Positions 1-5,500 of a DNA stretch of 6,955 nucleotides are shown here, one piece after another; position 1 is the stretch's first letter; every line of letters starts with the position of its first letter. A program made the translations under genes and the position numbers. The notes beneath the pieces are model-generated. The model had not been told where the DNA came from. It saw only the letters and a list, made by a program, of their open reading frames with translations, and ran no database searches. This DNA comes from Spirochaeta sp. (GTDB lineage: Bacteria; Spirochaetota; Spirochaetia; DSM-27196; Alkalispirochaetaceae). The stretch is from the NCBI GenBank assembly GCA_027859055.1, contig JAQIBO010000437.1, positions 1 through 6,955 of the forward strand, in the 5' to 3' direction.

Positions 1-615
1 GTGTCCGGGGGTCGGAACAAAGGTCCCGGCTACTCCCCACTCCCGGGCGATTTCGGTGTCTGATTCATCCAGGACGATGTCGTCCTCCCGGGGTTCGACC
101 GGTTCGAACGAAAAATCCCGCTGTTTCACCGCGTTATACAGCCGCCCGACCATCTCCACCGCCACGTTTACCGAGACCCCCTCCCAGTCAAAACGGCCGG
201 CGGCCAACCCGTCCAGGGAATCCCGCGGCACGATCAGCGTACAACCGGCTTCACGCTTCAGGCGCGCCGCAAACCCGGCGTGTTCGTCGTGGGCATGCGT
301 GATGAACAGATAGCGGATATCGGCGATATCGATTCCAACGTGTTCGAGGCCGGCCACAAACCGGTCGTAGTCTTCGCGATAGCCGGTATCGACGAGAAGA
401 TAGCCGTTATCCGCAGGAAGCAGCCACGCGTTGGCGGGCCCCGCGGAAATTTGCCAGTACTCGCTGCCGTCAGGGGCGTAGTGGGTCGTGACAACTCCCG
501 CGACGTCCTCACCGCGACGGTCTACGGTCCGGACGATTGCCGGGATCGCCACCACCACGATTACCAGCACAAGCAGAGCACTCACCGCAAGAAGCGATCT
601 CGTTCGTGTGTTCAT
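1..615 (-). CDS. Membrane-anchored MBL-fold metallo-hydrolase, 3' end outside window
   Basis: The first 205 residues are present; the gene leaves the window exactly at the His of TPGH. Residues 8-29 form one hydrophobic segment (signal anchor or signal peptide), so the enzyme should act outside the cytoplasmic membrane. The metallo-beta-lactamase fold is seen in LLVDTGY (72-79), then ITHAHDEHAGF (105-115) with zinc ligands H107, H109 and H112, and TPGH (202-205) with the next His ligand. The family consensus is HxHxDH; here the Asp is Glu (E111). The substrate cannot be told; the fold covers lactamases, lactonases, thioesterases and others. The start is ATG at 615, which has no close Shine-Dalgarno sequence; a GTG two codons upstream (621) has GAGG 11 nt before it. 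It is divergent from the TetR gene at 730 and probably controlled by it. Confidence 0.88.
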   Translation of the reverse strand, partial: MNTRTRSLLAVSALLVLVIVVVAIPAIVRTVDRRGEDVAGVVTTHYAPDGSEYWQISAGPANAWLLPADNGYLLVDTGYREDYDRFVAGLEHVGIDIADIRYLFITHAHDEHAGFAARLKREAGCTLIVPRDSLDGLAAGRFDWEGVSVNVAVEMVGRLYNAVKQRDFSFEPVEPREDDIVLDESDTEIAREWGVAGTFVPTPGH

Positions 616-622
616 GATCACT

Positions 623-651
623 GTTATATGAACCTCGATTCACATTGTCAA
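623..651 (-). promoter_or_regulatory. Sigma-70-like promoter of the MBL-fold gene
   Basis: Read on the minus strand, TTGACA (651-646) is followed by a 17-nt spacer and TATAAC (628-623). The -35 is a perfect match and the -10 matches five of six. The -10 lies only 7 nt before the ATG at 615, so transcription would start at or within 1-3 nt of the start codon, giving a leaderless or nearly leaderless mRNA. A palindromic operator lies inside the spacer. Confidence 0.7.
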
Positions 652-673
652 TGGTAAATATGAACTTTAGTTC
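626..673. promoter_or_regulatory. Two TetR-type operator candidates in the divergent spacer
   Basis: Two related dyads sit 32 bp apart, about three helical turns: GAACCTCGATTC (630-641) and GAACTTTAGTTC (662-673). The second has perfect 5-bp arms around TT. Both are preceded by the same 8-mer ATATGAAC (626-633 and 658-665). A further GTTCAT half-site (610-615) covers the MBL start codon and is inverted relative to 628-633. The first dyad occupies the -35/-10 spacer of the MBL promoter, a usual place for TetR repression. I infer that the adjacent TetR protein binds here and controls both genes. Confidence 0.55.
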
Positions 674-729
674 GTTTTTGTCTGTTCAGGACCGAAGTCG
701 GTGGGGTAGCATAGGGTGCAGGAGGTTGC

Positions 730-1419
730 ATGAAGGAATCCGATAGCGTTCGGGTGCCGGTTCAGGCGCGCTCGCGGCAGACGCGGGAGCAGATCGTCAC
801 CGCGGGGCGGGAACTGTTCGCGCGGAAAGGCTACCTGCGTGCCGGCGTAAAGGAGATCGCCCGGGCCGCGGGCGTTGCCGTGGGCAGTTTTTACGCCTAC
901 TTCCCGGACAAGCAGGCCCTTTTTCTGGAGATCACCGAGGGATACTACCGGCAGATCTTTGCACGTATCCAGGACGCCGTGGGGCAGGGGATCCGGTCGG
1001 AACCGTTTACCTCACCCGGCCAAACCCGGGACGGACAGCAGGCGATCGTCGGCACGATGATTCACGCGCTCTACGATGCGCACGACATCGAACCGGAGCT
1101 GCACCGGGAGCTGCAACTGATGATTCTCGCCGGCGGCACCAGCCCGGGCGGGGATGGTGCAGACGACCGGGACACCGCAATGCACCGCATTGTTCGCGAG
1201 CGGGTGGACGCCATGGACCGGGAAGTCCAGGCGTGGCTCACGGAGATCATTCGCCGTTACGCGCCGTCCCGGGACCCCGAAACCGCAGCGGCGGTGGTCT
1301 TTCGCTCCGCCGAGGAGACGATCCACCGACTGAAATTCTTTCCGGAAACGATGCCTTGTCCGGATGCTGTCATCGGCGAGCTTTCCAGCATGCTCTACGC
1401 TTATCTGTTTCATGAATAG
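730..1419 (+). CDS. TetR/AcrR family transcriptional regulator
   Basis: This 229-residue protein has the typical TetR plan. The N-terminal DNA-binding domain covers roughly residues 15-62, with QIVTAGRELFARKGY leading into the helix-turn-helix KEIARAAGVAVGSFYAYFPDK. A helical ligand-binding and dimerisation domain follows (about 70-229), too divergent to name a ligand. AGGAGG (720-725) lies 4 nt before the ATG, which fixes the start. The gene is divergent from the MBL-fold hydrolase, with paired palindromes between them, so it most likely represses that gene and perhaps itself until a small molecule releases it. The serine hydrolase downstream on the same strand has its own candidate promoter, but readthrough would bring it under the same control. 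I could not find a convincing promoter for this gene. Confidence 0.93.
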   Translation: MKESDSVRVPVQARSRQTREQIVTAGRELFARKGYLRAGVKEIARAAGVAVGSFYAYFPDKQALFLEITEGYYRQIFARIQDAVGQGIRSEPFTSPGQTRDGQQAIVGTMIHALYDAHDIEPELHRELQLMILAGGTSPGGDGADDRDTAMHRIVRERVDAMDREVQAWLTEIIRRYAPSRDPETAAAVVFRSAEETIHRLKFFPETMPCPDAVIGELSSMLYAYLFHE

Positions 1420-1510
1420 GTTGCCCGCCGTGTCGGAGTGCGCCGGGAGACGATCGTGCATATTGAGAAGGGGCGGTACTCTGGACGAACTTTTCCAGTT
1501 TGAACCATAA
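1420..1510 (+). pseudogene. Relic of a small Xre-type helix-turn-helix regulator
   Basis: Directly after the TetR stop, and in the same frame, 20 codons (1420-1479) read VARRVGVRRETIVHIEKGRY. This is the recognition-helix half of the short (about 65-70 residue) Xre/Cro-like regulators. One stray base later and in another frame, 1481-1510 reads LDELFQFEP followed by TAA, which matches the usual C-terminus of the same family. The N-terminal ~20 residues and the ~17 residues normally lying between GRY and the tail are gone, and the two pieces are out of frame. No start codon or ribosome binding site belongs to it, so it is not a working gene. I read it as the remains of a gene destroyed by two deletions, one of which joined it to the TetR 3' end. 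Family assignment is by recognition of motif order, not by a search. Confidence 0.72.
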
Positions 1511-1511
1511 T
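1482..1511 (+). promoter_or_regulatory. Probable promoter of the serine hydrolase gene
   Basis: TGGACG (1482-1487, four of six to the -35 consensus), an 18-nt spacer and CATAAT (1506-1511, five of six to the -10). A start near 1518 would give a leader of about 28 nt containing the AGGGAGG ribosome binding site. It lies inside the surviving tail of the dead helix-turn-helix gene. Confidence 0.45.
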
Positions 1512-1545
1512 CTGCGGGTGCGTGAGTTCCTGCAGGGAGGCAGCT

Positions 1546-2622
1546 GTGGACAAAGCGACGTGTGAATCCAGAATAGAACACTCGTTCAGAAGTCAGGTGC
1601 GGCGTGATCGTCGGGTCAGGCGCGCGTTCCTGCTTGTGCAATCGGAGAAACTTGGTGTGGACGTGCGCCTCGGCGAGTCCGGCAACGGCTCTCCCGTTCA
1701 TGTGGATCAGCCGAATCACCTGGCCAGTGTCGGAAAGCTGTTTACCGCGACTCTCATCGCGATGCTCAAAGAACGCGGCGAGCTTGATTTCACCGACAGA
1801 ATAGGAGCCTATCTTGACGCAGACATGATGGCGGGCCTCCATGTATATCGCGGTCGCGACTACTCTGAGGAGATCACCGTCCGGCACCTGCTCACGCAGA
1901 CCTCCGGATTGTACGACGTCTTCTACCCGTTATGGAAAAAGATGATGAAAGATCCCTCGTTTCGGATTTCGACGACCGATGCGATCGCCTGGGGAAAAGA
2001 GCACCTGAAGCCCGTGGGAGAGCCCGGAAGGAAACATCACTACACGGATACCAACTACTATCTTCTCGGTCTCATCGTGGAGCGCATTACCGGCAAGCCG
2101 TTCCACGACGTTATGCATGAGTTCATTTTTGACCCGCTCGGTATGAGCCACGCCGCCATGCACGGCTACTCCCGCCCGCGAGAATCGTCGGAGCATTCGC
2201 CTGCGGGGCTCTACATAGGTGATATCGACTTCAGTACAATCCCGGGTGCTCCCGCTATCGACTACGCCGGTGGGAGCGTCATCGCGCCGTTGTCCGACTA
2301 TCTGCTGTTCATGAAGGCGTTGACGGGCCACCGCATCATCCGCGAAGAGACGCTGCAGCAAATGATCAGCGACGACGTTTACATGGGCTTTCCGATGGTC
2401 GGATTCGACTACGGGTATTCGATCTGGAAACCCCGGACGATTCCCGTGATCCTGCCTCCCGAGATGCGCTGCTGGGGGTGTGTTGGTGTGACCGGCGCCT
2501 TCATGTTCTACCATCCGGGGACCGAGTCCCACATCATCGGTACGTTCAACGACTTTGCCTACCGCGGCAAGGCGCTCAATTTCATGGTGCGGAAAGTGAT
2601 CAGGGAGCTTGTCGCGGACTGA
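1546..2622 (+). CDS. Serine hydrolase of the beta-lactamase (class C/esterase-like) family
   Basis: The protein has 358 residues counted from GTG 1546, which AGGGAGG (1534-1540) precedes by 5 nt. An upstream GTG at 1522 lacks such a site and would add eight residues. No signal peptide or membrane helix is seen, so it is probably cytoplasmic, unlike true beta-lactamases. Motifs lie in family order: SVGK (61-64), giving nucleophile S61 and general base K64; HHYTDTNYYLLG (164-175) as the YxN-type motif, with Asp in the Asn position; and a C-terminal GCVGVTGAFMFYHP (311-324) where relatives usually have GHTGxTG. The third motif's His (HxG) is therefore Cys312. HLLTQTSGLYD (114-124) is another family hallmark. 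The likely role is hydrolysis of an ester, amide or lactam; the substrate is unknown. The gene converges on the ybjQ-like gene with 25 bp between, and no clear terminator is seen there. Confidence 0.9.
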   Translation: MDKATCESRIEHSFRSQVRRDRRVRRAFLLVQSEKLGVDVRLGESGNGSPVHVDQPNHLASVGKLFTATLIAMLKERGELDFTDRIGAYLDADMMAGLHVYRGRDYSEEITVRHLLTQTSGLYDVFYPLWKKMMKDPSFRISTTDAIAWGKEHLKPVGEPGRKHHYTDTNYYLLGLIVERITGKPFHDVMHEFIFDPLGMSHAAMHGYSRPRESSEHSPAGLYIGDIDFSTIPGAPAIDYAGGSVIAPLSDYLLFMKALTGHRIIREETLQQMISDDVYMGFPMVGFDYGYSIWKPRTIPVILPPEMRCWGCVGVTGAFMFYHPGTESHIIGTFNDFAYRGKALNFMVRKVIRELVAD

Positions 2623-2647
2623 TCAATCCGCAAGAGGAATCAACCCC

Positions 2648-2959
2648 TTACTTGAAGGTCACGGCAGTCCCGTAAGCGAGAACCTCCGCCGCTCCCTGCA
2701 TGACGGCGCTGGTGGCGTAGCGCAGGTTGATCACCGCGTCGGCGCCGAGCTCCGTCGCTTCCTCCACCATGCGCTTGGTGGCGATCGCCCGCGCCTCGTT
2801 GATCATCTCCGAGTACTGTCGGAGTTCGCCCCCCACCAGCCCCTTCAGGGCGCTCATGATGTCCTTCCCAAGGTCCTTGGACTGAATCATGGACCCTCGG
2901 ACTACGCCGAGGGTCTCGACTTCTTTTCCCGACACAAAATCAGTAGTTACGATAATCAT
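2648..2959 (-). CDS. ybjQ: YbjQ/UPF0145 family protein
   Basis: At 103 residues this is full length for the family. It starts MIIVTTDFVSGKEVETLGVVRG, the typical first strands, and ends with ELGADAVINLRYATSAVMQGAAEVLAYGTAV (70-100), the most conserved block of UPF0145 (DUF74, a YbjQ-like fold known to form pentamers in crystal structures). The family has been called a heavy-metal-binding domain, but no function is established and this copy has no Cys and no His. No signal or membrane segment is present, so it is cytoplasmic. The ATG overlaps the last 20 nt of the upstream membrane-protein gene in another frame and its Shine-Dalgarno sequence is weak (AGAG, 7 nt away), so translation is probably coupled to that gene. 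Confidence 0.9.
   Translation of the reverse strand: MIIVTTDFVSGKEVETLGVVRGSMIQSKDLGKDIMSALKGLVGGELRQYSEMINEARAIATKRMVEEATELGADAVINLRYATSAVMQGAAEVLAYGTAVTFK
2892..2915. repeat. Perfect 9-bp inverted repeat inside ybjQ
   Basis: GACCCTCGG (2892-2900) and CCGAGGGTC (2907-2915) are exact reverse complements separated by ACTACG. On the minus-strand mRNA this makes a stable stem-loop about 45 nt downstream of the ybjQ start codon. On the plus strand it would lie about 270 nt past the serine hydrolase stop and is followed by a poor T-rich stretch, so a weak terminator for that convergent transcript is possible. It may also be chance in coding sequence. Confidence 0.4.
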
Positions 2960-3170
2960 CGCTGTTCTCTTCCTTTATCTCCTGGATTCGCTGACGAACT
3001 ACGGCGGCAACAGCGATGATGACAACTGCGCCGCCGCTGACGACAACAATCCGGAGGATGCCTCCTCCGGGAACAAAACTGAACGCCACGTAGTAGAGAG
3101 CTGCTGTCAGAAGCGCGCCGACCGTCAGAATAATCCCGATTACGATCGGCGCAATAACTCGATCCGCCAT
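2940..3170 (-). CDS. Small two-helix membrane protein, translated ahead of ybjQ
   Basis: This 76-residue protein has two hydrophobic segments, about 6-28 (IAPIVIGIILTVGALLTAAL...) and 38-58 (ILRIVVVSGGAVVIIAVAAVV), and a charged tail RQRIQEIKEENSDDYRNY. Both termini are probably on the same side of the membrane, the charged tail in the cytoplasm. I do not recognise a named family. It overlaps the ybjQ-like gene by 20 nt, which suggests joint expression and perhaps joint function at the membrane. The ATG has no Shine-Dalgarno sequence, yet no other start codon precedes the first helix. A perfect TATAAT ends 5 nt upstream, which fits translation from a leaderless mRNA. It is real rather than an antisense shadow because of its sensible topology, the promoter and the gene-end overlap. 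Confidence 0.78.
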   Translation of the reverse strand: MADRVIAPIVIGIILTVGALLTAALYYVAFSFVPGGGILRIVVVSGGAVVIIAVAAVVRQRIQEIKEENSDDYRNY

Positions 3171-3175
3171 ATCGG

Positions 3176-3205
3176 ATTATACCACCGATAGCCCTTTCGT
3201 TTCAC
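3176..3205 (-). promoter_or_regulatory. Promoter for the small membrane protein and ybjQ
   Basis: On the minus strand GTGAAA (3205-3200, four of six to the -35) precedes an 18-nt spacer and a perfect TATAAT (3181-3176). Only CCGAT separates the -10 from the ATG at 3170, so the transcript should begin at the start codon itself. The -35 overlaps the stop codon of the upstream secreted-protein gene (3202-3204), so the pair can be expressed independently of the TetR-controlled gene above it. Confidence 0.62.
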
Positions 3206-3954
3206 GAACCGAGGCGAACGTGAACGCCATCCAGGATCCGTAGAGCGCTGGTCAGTCCCGCGAGGTCGGGATAGACGGTGCCATCTTCCCCCGCCGGGCT
3301 TCCATGGCCGAGGAGCTCCAATTCCAGAGTGTCTCCGTTCTTCTCCGTGGCCAGAGATACTCCATAGATCAGCGAGGGTTGGCCGCTTCCCCAGAGTCCG
3401 CCGCTATATCCCGTCACGCCGGGGGCAACATCCTCTGGATAGGAAGCGTTGAAGTCGGTGGAATGATTAACCTCCAGGAGGACACGGACCCTGCCGGACT
3501 GTTCCGGAAGATCTGATTCCACGGAGTAACTGCCCTTCGGCGTAGCCGAGCTGACTGCGTCCGCCTCGGTCTCCGCCCCCGTTTCGCCCATCCTGCCTGC
3601 GCGATGCGACCACACGGGTAACGCCTCGGGACGAGTGATTTCCTCCGCGGGTGTGCCGTCCAACGGAGCGCTTCGCCAGCTGTTTGTACCGGCCCGGCTG
3701 GTTACATAGAGCGTCTCCAGGAACTCACCGGACTCCGTTTCGAGCCAGACGGCAATCTGCGGTGGTGATTTCACCCGAATCAGCGGGAGTACCTTGAGCC
3801 GATGAAGGTAAGAGGGGCCCTCTTCGATCTCTACTGTGATGCGCGGCGCTCCATCCGCGGATCGCCCGACAATCTCCTCTTGATTTCCCCCGGCGGCCGC
3901 CGTAAAGGTGAACGCAACTCCCAATACTGCCAACAAGACGATGTTCTTCTTCAT
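3202..3954 (-). CDS. Secreted protein of unknown function, resembling DUF2271 proteins
   Basis: I chose ATG 3954 because GAGGAGAG lies 5 nt before it; an in-frame ATG at 3969 would add only MRRVN ahead of the signal. The protein is 250 residues. Residues 1-21 (MKKNIVLLAVLGVAFTFTAAA) are a Sec signal peptide with a likely cut at AAA|GG; there is no lipobox Cys. The mature part is beta-rich, with SPPQIAVWLETESGEFLETLYVT (63-85), RPEALPVWSHR (108-118), DAVSSATPKGSYSVE (132-146), VLLEVNH (158-164) and GQPSLIYGVSL (191-201). This order resembles periplasmic proteins labelled DUF2271, an assignment from memory only. No enzymatic residues can be named. Its promoter and leader carry two operators for the TetR encoded just upstream, so it appears to be that regulator's main target. 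Confidence 0.82.
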   Translation of the reverse strand: MKKNIVLLAVLGVAFTFTAAAGGNQEEIVGRSADGAPRITVEIEEGPSYLHRLKVLPLIRVKSPPQIAVWLETESGEFLETLYVTSRAGTNSWRSAPLDGTPAEEITRPEALPVWSHRAGRMGETGAETEADAVSSATPKGSYSVESDLPEQSGRVRVLLEVNHSTDFNASYPEDVAPGVTGYSGGLWGSGQPSLIYGVSLATEKNGDTLELELLGHGSPAGEDGTVYPDLAGLTSALRILDGVHVRLGS

Positions 3955-3972
3955 ATTAACTCTCCTCATTTT

Positions 3973-3988
3973 GTAACCACACGGTTAC
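3973..3988. promoter_or_regulatory. Operator A for the TetR at 4042-4698
   Basis: GTAACCACACGGTTAC has perfect 6-bp arms around a 4-bp centre and is flanked by TT to give the half-site TTGTAACC. It lies in the leader of the secreted-protein gene, just upstream of its ribosome binding site, at or just after the predicted transcription start, where a bound repressor would block early transcription. Confidence 0.68.
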
Positions 3989-3999
3989 TTGATGGGAAT

Positions 4000-4028
4000 A
4001 AGTTACCAGGTGGTTACAAACATGTCAA
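4000..4028 (-). promoter_or_regulatory. Promoter of the secreted-protein gene
   Basis: On the minus strand TTGACA (4028-4023, perfect) is followed by a 17-nt spacer and TAACTT (4005-4000). The -10 matches only three of six but keeps the key second A and last T. Transcription would start near 3993. Operator B covers the spacer and -10, so the promoter can be shut by the neighbouring TetR. Confidence 0.58.
4002..4017. promoter_or_regulatory. Operator B for the TetR at 4042-4698
   Basis: GTTACCAGGTGGTTAC is the same 16-bp element as operator A (read on the opposite strand), with one mismatch between its arms, flanked by the shared GGTTACAA half-site. It starts 29 bp from operator A and overlaps the spacer and -10 of the secreted-protein promoter. 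Confidence 0.68.
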
Positions 4029-4041
4029 TCAGTATTCCCAC

Positions 4042-4698
4042 CTATTTGCGGGTGATTTGGTCCGGGCCCGCCTGGCCCTGCGAGAGTGTGATCGCGCCCT
4101 CGAGCATGAGGCCGGCGCTTCTGGCAACGCGCCGCCATCCGGCTTTTGATTGGATCGGGATGCCGTTGTACTGAGAGACGTACCGGCTGCGAAGAAAGAG
4201 ATAGTAGAATCCGCTGGAAATGAGCGCGAGGATCGCCTCAACGTCCAATTCCGCATTTTCCGGAAGGGCGGACCGAACGAGACTGTTCAGAGACAGCCCC
4301 GCCTCTTCTCGTACCCTGGCAAACGAGCGTGTCAGCTCGTTTTCGCTGGAGAGTTCCCAGACGAGGAGCTCTCGAGTGAGCGGGTCCGCCACAAGCTCTT
4401 CGACCAGCTGGAGCAGCGCCTCTTCCAGTACCGCCGAGGGCTTTCTTCCCTCCGCCAGGCGCAGGCCAACCACCTCCTTGATGGAACTGATAGAAGCGGG
4501 ATCAACCTTGCGCCCCAACTCGTCAAAGAGTCCTTCCAGGCTTCCGAAATAGCGATAGATAAGTACCTTGCTCACCCCGGCCTCCTGGGCAACGGCGTTT
4601 ACACCCAAAGACTCGAAGCCATTCCTCGTCAGCAGCGATATGGCCGCTTCCAACAGGCGATCCTTCGTCGCCTCCTTGTCTCTCCTTGTGTTACTCAT
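4042..4698 (-). CDS. TetR family transcriptional regulator with its own operator set
   Basis: This 218-residue regulator has a clear TetR DNA-binding domain at about 12-60: RLLEAAISLLTRNGFESLGVNAVAQEAGVSKVLIYRYFGSLEGLF, with the helix-turn-helix near 33-52. The C-terminal helical domain (70-218) should bind a ligand that cannot be named. The ATG at 4698 fits the usual short N-terminal arm but has no Shine-Dalgarno sequence, and operator C covers the start codon, pointing to autoregulation at or just after transcription start. The stop lies 87 bp before the secreted-protein start, and the spacer holds operators A and B. The ABC permease gene ends 52 bp upstream on the same strand with no clear terminator, so part of its expression may come from that operon. 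Confidence 0.93.
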   Translation of the reverse strand: MSNTRRDKEATKDRLLEAAISLLTRNGFESLGVNAVAQEAGVSKVLIYRYFGSLEGLFDELGRKVDPASISSIKEVVGLRLAEGRKPSAVLEEALLQLVEELVADPLTRELLVWELSSENELTRSFARVREEAGLSLNSLVRSALPENAELDVEAILALISSGFYYLFLRSRYVSQYNGIPIQSKAGWRRVARSAGLMLEGAITLSQGQAGPDQITRK

Positions 4699-4705
4699 TG
4701 GTTAC
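4690..4705. promoter_or_regulatory. Operator C, over the TetR start codon
   Basis: GTTACTCATTGGTTAC matches operators A and B in its GGTTACAA half and in GTTAC of the other half. It includes the ATG of the regulator (4696-4698). A looser outer inverted repeat, GTGTTA (4688-4693) with TAACAC (4712-4717), surrounds it. Its position suggests negative autoregulation. Confidence 0.6.
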
Positions 4706-4750
4706 AAGAGATAACACGAATCGTATTCGCCGACAAGCGGTTGTGTTTCG

Positions 4751-5500
4751 TTACGAGTCCATATCCCAGCGAAAGGTCCGGATGGAGACGGCGATACCGA
4801 CCACGGCGAGGGCGACAAGGAGGCCGATCTCCGGCAGGAAGCTGCCTAACCGTTCGCCCTGGGCTACACCGTTGAGAAGCGCAATCCCGTGGCGCAGGGG
4901 CAGGACGGATGCCACGCGTTGCACACTTTCCGGGAAAACGGGGAAGGGGATCGTCGTCCCGGAGAAAAGGAGCATCGGGAAATAGAGGAGGCTGGCGATC
5001 ATTCCCGCCCGGCGCACGTCCCGCGCCGAACTGGCGATCATGAGTCCCAACGAGAAGATGGAGATAAGTACCAGAAGGAATGCTCCGACGATCATCACCG
5101 GTGACCCCGGGAGATCGAGCCCGAAGAGGAGTCGGGCGGCGATCGTCACCAGGAGCGCGGAGACTACCGCCACGAGCGTCTGTGTCGCCAGCTGTACCGA
5201 GAGCAGCAATCCGGGGTGTACCGGGGTGACCTGGAGGCGCTTGAGAACTTTGCGGTGCCGGTACTCCGCCAGCGTCAGGGGGAGACCCATGAGCCCGACG
5301 GCACAGATCCCGATCGCCAGAAACGCGCCGAAGGTAGACGCGATCATTCCGGTTTCTCCTCCGTCCCCGAAGATCACTCCGACGATCACCAGCACGACAA
5401 CGGGCATGATCACCGCAAAAATCACCATGTCGAGACTGCGGAGCGTCAGTTTCAGCTCCGTTTTGAAGAGTGTCAGAAACCGTCTCATGCCCGTCTTCAT
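4751..5500 (-). CDS. ABC-2 type transporter permease
   Basis: The 249-residue integral membrane protein has six predicted helices, at about 25-44, 55-75, 105-125, 135-156, 167-185 and 222-241, the standard ABC-2 permease layout. After helix 2 comes EYRHRKVLKRLQVTPVHPGLLL (79-100), the conserved cytoplasmic coupling stretch of this family. FPMLLFSGTTIPFPVFPESVQRVASVLPLRHGIALLNG (174-211) is the conserved block between helices 5 and 6. It should pair as a dimer with the ATPase encoded just upstream to export a small molecule, drug or lipid. The ATG overlaps the ATPase stop as ATGA and has its own strong AGGAGG 6 nt upstream. Specificity cannot be read from sequence. Confidence 0.93.
   Translation of the reverse strand: MKTGMRRFLTLFKTELKLTLRSLDMVIFAVIMPVVVLVIVGVIFGDGGETGMIASTFGAFLAIGICAVGLMGLPLTLAEYRHRKVLKRLQVTPVHPGLLLSVQLATQTLVAVVSALLVTIAARLLFGLDLPGSPVMIVGAFLLVLISIFSLGLMIASSARDVRRAGMIASLLYFPMLLFSGTTIPFPVFPESVQRVASVLPLRHGIALLNGVAQGERLGSFLPEIGLLVALAVVGIAVSIRTFRWDMDS

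Noticed and set aside
280..657. Plus-strand open frame of 125 codons at the left end
   Set aside because: It lies opposite the MBL-fold gene, whose zinc-binding motifs are unmistakable, and has no domain of its own.
707..712. TAGCAT as a -10 for the first TetR gene
   Set aside because: No acceptable -35 lies at 16-18 nt; the best option (TTCAGG, 685-690) is weak, so no promoter was called.
1012..1887. Minus-strand open frame of 291 codons across the TetR 3' half and the serine hydrolase 5' half
   Set aside because: It is antisense to two well-supported genes, spans their intergenic region, has no recognisable domain, and its composition reflects the codon bias of the opposite strand.
3886..3954. 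Lipoprotein signal for the secreted protein
   Set aside because: The signal peptide ends in TAAAGGN without a Cys, so a lipobox is absent; it is an ordinary Sec signal.
4717..4744. Possible terminator hairpins between permease and TetR (CGAAT-CGT-ATTCG and ACAA-GCGG-TTGT)
   Set aside because: The stems are only 5 and 4 bp and no U-tract follows, so I cannot support a terminator.
4150..4875. Plus-strand open frame of 241 codons opposite the second TetR gene
   Set aside because: The minus strand encodes a clear TetR and the end of the permease here; the plus-strand product has no family features and crosses the gap between them.
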